Below are positions 60,738 through 64,000 of a stretch of DNA of 64,000 nucleotides, one piece after another. Position 1 is the stretch's first letter. Each line of letters opens with the position of its first letter. Under the pieces are notes generated by a model that worked only from the letters and a program-made list of their open reading frames with translations, was not told the origin of the DNA and made no database searches. The DNA lies in assembly GCA_019614645.1 (NCBI GenBank), contig JABWDB010000005.1, forward strand, positions 8,216,001 to 8,280,000, in the 5' to 3' direction. The position numbers and the translations under genes are program-made. The DNA comes from Stratiolaelaps scimitus. Lineage: Eukaryota; Arthropoda; Arachnida; Mesostigmata; Laelapidae.

Positions 60738-63700
60738 CAAAGATGAAAGATCGCGACGCCTACGCGTGCCGATTCCTCATGGTGGGTATTTCTATATAGC
60801 CGAGTTGATCAACGTATCGGGTGGCGTCTGGCATGTACAGAAAATCGTCATGTCCTGCTGCATATCAGCCAAGATAGAAAAATATACGCGATTGCGATCT
60901 GTCTTTATTTAAATAAGATAAATACTATTTTAGAGTTTTGCTGTTAAAGGCCAGACATTTTGAAAATGGACTGCTGATTTCATCATATTGGATCGGGTCT
61001 CCCTCAAGGAAAGGTATAAAGGCTATTTTTTGCGTGATATCTTCTTTAACGTCTCGAGGGAAGAGCTCGGATTCCAGCTAACATACAACGTGATGGTTGA
61101 TTGGAATATCATGTAACACAAACAGTGTAAGATATCCATTGCTCTCTACGCAAGAATAGTATACGATAGACGACCGACGAGCGATTGTGCACCGCATTCG
61201 AGAAGGCGGCAACGATCGCGTGCATCTCGATACGGTGTCCAAATGTATCCAGTCCTCATTATTCGATATCGATCTCGCTGAATGCAGCTCAGGTCTGCTC
61301 ACCGATCGCGCATAGCTTGGCAACTGTACTATAATTCACTGGATTACTGTAAACATTTCGAGTGACGTTGTCATATGAGACTGTACCACAATCATACCTG
61401 AACTAGGCATGTGCGTCTCAGCGCCTTCATAACTAGAACGTCTTGATAACTCACAGCAAAATCTCAGAAAAACAAGCACCTTACAACGCTTTGCAGTGGG
61501 TCCTGCGTGATATTGACGATTTGCTTGTGGTCCGTAAAACGCTACATTTACTTCGGATGCAATTAACATGCGGTTTTCGTTGCTAAATGAACATGTCAAC
61601 ATTACGGACAACTCTGTGTCCATAAGGTAGCTAATTTTCTAAAGGCCTCCTTGCTGTTCCAACCGTTGAACCGTGCCACCGACCACTTCATCCAACTTAA
61701 TCAAGCTGCTCTGTTGGTTTTCATTTTTTTCTCGACAATTATGATTTTCTCAAGTATATTTAATTCCCCTCGTCTGGACATTAGGTCATTGTGAGCCGAA
61801 GTCACTGGCCGGTAGCTCCGATAGATCTCTCCACCTCTTCACTCCTGGCTTCCGCTTGCATGTACTACACAACAAAAAATATATACTCTTAGAACACAGC
61901 GCGTAAGGCCGCGTCCATTAGTGCTTGTTGAATCGACTTTGCGTGCATCTGTGTGCGAGCGCGCAACGTTCCCGCTTTTCTTCGGTGTCTACTGTATTTT
62001 TCTTCGAACAACTGCTGCGCGTCGCCGTGTGACCAGCCGACAGGCGGGGTCTTGAGACCACACGATCTTGCTAACTATAATATCAAGTGGCAACTCAGCA
62101 GCTATCAGCGTCTTCATAAACAGTGTTTGTTCGTTGGCTCCAGCATGTATGTGCCCCACTTCTGTGATCCACTGGCGTCAGTGTCTGAACTTCGTCTAGT
62201 ACTACTACAACTGCTGCTGTAATGTTAAGGTACAGCTTTTCCGTCGGAGCTCTTCCCGCGCCTGCCGCTGACATTCTGCTGCTGCTGCTGTTACTGCTGC
62301 TGCCGCCGTCGCCGCTGCTGCCAAAACAAAAATGAAATAAGAGCCAAACTCGACCAAACTTCACCGTCCGCCCTGCCAGTTCACCTTAGCATATCGCGTG
62401 CTCATTTTTCTTCTCGGCGACCTCGTAGACCGTCGCTGCTATGCCTTGTTGGCTGTGAGAAATGATTTTAGCCTGTTAGCTGTCTTCGCCTGTTGTTGTT
62501 CGTTCGACTCCGTTGTCGCGGCCTGTGAACGGCTAGTTGACCAGCCAACGTGCTGCTCCCCGCCAGTGCCGCTCATAGCGGGCGCGGAGCACTGCTGAGC
62601 GTCGCGGCGCTGCTCAGCGCTGCCGCGGCGCTCGCAATGGGGGAGGCGGCGCCAGTAAGCACTGGCGCCCAGCTCCGAAGGCAGCGTATACAAAGGCAGG
62701 AGGAGATAGCTTTCACAGCAGCGCTGCCCGGCGAGATCGTAGTGGTCCTGGTGGCAGCAGCGGCGGTGGCGGCAGTGGTGGTGGTGGTGGTATCGGCGGC
62801 GGCGGCAGCGGCTGACTGCAGCGGTGCCGTTGTCGCTATCGCCATTGTCGCGCTGCATAATACCTCGGACCAGGCGGCTCCAAGCGACGCCGGCTGAAAG
62901 CTGGCGACAGATTGACGACTCACGGGCATCGGCAGGCGAAGCAGCAGCATCAGCAGCAGTAGAGGGACAAGGCAGGCGAGCATATACCGAGATTGTGCGC
63001 TCAAGCTCCCCCCGTTGAATCATCATGCCTATATACCGTACATAGTTAGACACACACCAAGTACGTTCGTACCACGCGGTTGGCTTTCGATCCGAGTTGG
63101 GATCACTGTGTGCGAAGAATTTTCACTCTGGCGAAATTGAGCGGGCCTAACTGCCAACGGGCTGTAACCGTTTATAAATATGATACCGGTTGAGCGACAA
63201 TTGAGGCGGTTGACATTTGAACTCAATCCGATTTCGCAATGAGAAACGATACGACTTGCAACGAAGAGTCACCCGAGCAGTGGCTGCTGTGGTGGTCGAG
63301 GACATGGCGGGAATGACGCCGTCTCGCTACCATGTGTGACGAAGCTAACGTCGGTATTGATAAGTAGCATGGCAAATATTCAACAGTCTAATAGCCTAGT
63401 GGTAAATGGCAACAATGCTCAGTCATGTGTTCCGGCCAAGCATACGCTTTTCAATAGGAACAAAAACACACCTAATCAGAGGCAGTGATCGGCATTTCGC
63501 CTGCTCAACCAATTATTATATTACGCTGGTATCGTTAACTCATACACGGTGTCATTCTGATTTCTTGCCCTTTAGAGCTGTTATGTGAATTTTGCCAAGG
63601 CTGGTACACTTTCGCACCACAAACGTCCCATCCTATCCACCATTTTGCCGTCTCGTAGATATCTGGATCTAATGAAAAAAATGATCGGCTCGGCTCAATC

Positions 63701-64000
63701 GATCTATATTGCATCTGCAGATGCTGGAAAGCGTTCGAAATAATATGTTTCGCTTTGATTTTTGGTCGACCACCCCTTTTCCGTGAGCTCCACTTCGTCC
63801 GCGGGAGCGCCACCGGGTTTCTTCCTTTGGAGATTTGAGAAAAGCAGGCTCTACAAAGGGAAGAACTCTACAATTGACGAGAATTGCGTTCCCTCAGTAT
63901 ATGTTACCATGTTTCCAAATCCTGGACACCGGTCATTTCAATGCCGACGTCGGCAGGCTCAGGCCAGGCTGCGCTGAAGTTAACAAAGAAATAAGACATA
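60738..64000. other. Right flank, no identified gene; GC-rich island at 62270-63010
   Basis: Positions 60738-62270 show only short ORFs. Positions 62270-63010 form a GC-rich, GCN/CAG triplet-rich island with overlapping open frames on both strands, as often seen around first exons. To the right, AT content rises again. At 63535-63810 a minus-strand frame is open (contains RKRGGRPKIKAKH and KWWIGWDVCGAKVYQP) but has no ATG start and no family I recognise. Confidence 0.4.
62573..62989 (-). CDS. Possible signal-peptide-bearing first exon, doubtful
   Basis: A minus-strand ATG near 62989 begins [20 protein letters not shown], a textbook-looking signal sequence with a long Leu core. The frame continues through an Ala/Thr repeat region (encoded by GCN/ACN triplets) to a stop at 62573. 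It could be the first exon or whole coding region of a secreted or membrane protein. However, the island is triplet-rich and has equally long ORFs in other frames, so open frame alone is weak evidence. No splice-linked downstream exon was identified. Confidence 0.2.
   Translation of the reverse strand, partial: RYMLACLVPLLLLMLLLRLPMPVSRQSVASFQPASLGAAWSEVLCSATMAIATTAPLQSAAAAAADTTTTTTAATAAAATRTTTISPGSAAVKAISSCLCIRCLRSWAPVLTGAASPIASAAAALSSAATLSSAPRPL

Noticed and set aside
1..64000. CRISPR arrays, operons, phage or bacterial defence systems
   Set aside because: All supported genes are spliced eukaryotic genes. The repeats are microsatellites and retroelement relics, and no regularly spaced direct repeats were seen.

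Overview
This is a nuclear eukaryotic window, almost certainly from an arthropod. It has multi-exon genes with GT-AG introns, long non-coding stretches, many (TA)n, (CT)n and (AAT)n microsatellites, glutamine-rich and asparagine-rich coding tracts, tRNA-derived SINE-like repeats and a decayed LINE reverse transcriptase. A chelicerate such as a mite or tick would fit, but nothing here proves it, so the lineage is inference. No bacterial, phage, CRISPR or viral system was seen.

Layout from left to right. Positions 1-2460 are a non-coding, partly GC-rich area that may end in a 5' exon. From 4903 to 9730 (+) lies a seven-exon gene for a large, low-complexity, probably nuclear protein with an N-terminal cysteine cluster; I do not recognise its family. 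Positions 9731-29200 hold no convincing gene: microsatellites, SINE tails, a perfect hairpin and a LINE RT relic at 19452. From 35323 down to 29455 (-) is Suv4-20 (KMT5B/C), a SET-domain H4K20 methyltransferase with a very long Gln/Asn-rich C-terminal tail. At 38084-38710 (+) is an intronless secreted Pro-Val repeat protein. From 45604 down to 39744 (-) is BOP1, a ribosome biogenesis WD40 protein in ten exons, with a GC-AG first intron. At 48084-48344 (+) is a decayed ubiquitin copy, directly followed by cytosolic alanyl-tRNA synthetase (48461-52849, +, seven exons). Positions 52850-64000 hold no gene I can name; they contain two tRNA-like elements and GC-rich islands that may be first exons of unseen genes.

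The named genes are housekeeping or chromatin genes (translation, ribosome assembly, heterochromatin) and do not form an operon or shared pathway. For the three named genes, exon phases were followed by hand and the reading frame stays open across every junction (Suv4-20 954 aa, BOP1 833 aa, AlaRS 962 aa). I found no strong candidate for a wholly new biological system. The best leads are the unidentified cysteine-cluster protein, the ubiquitin relic and the repeat families.
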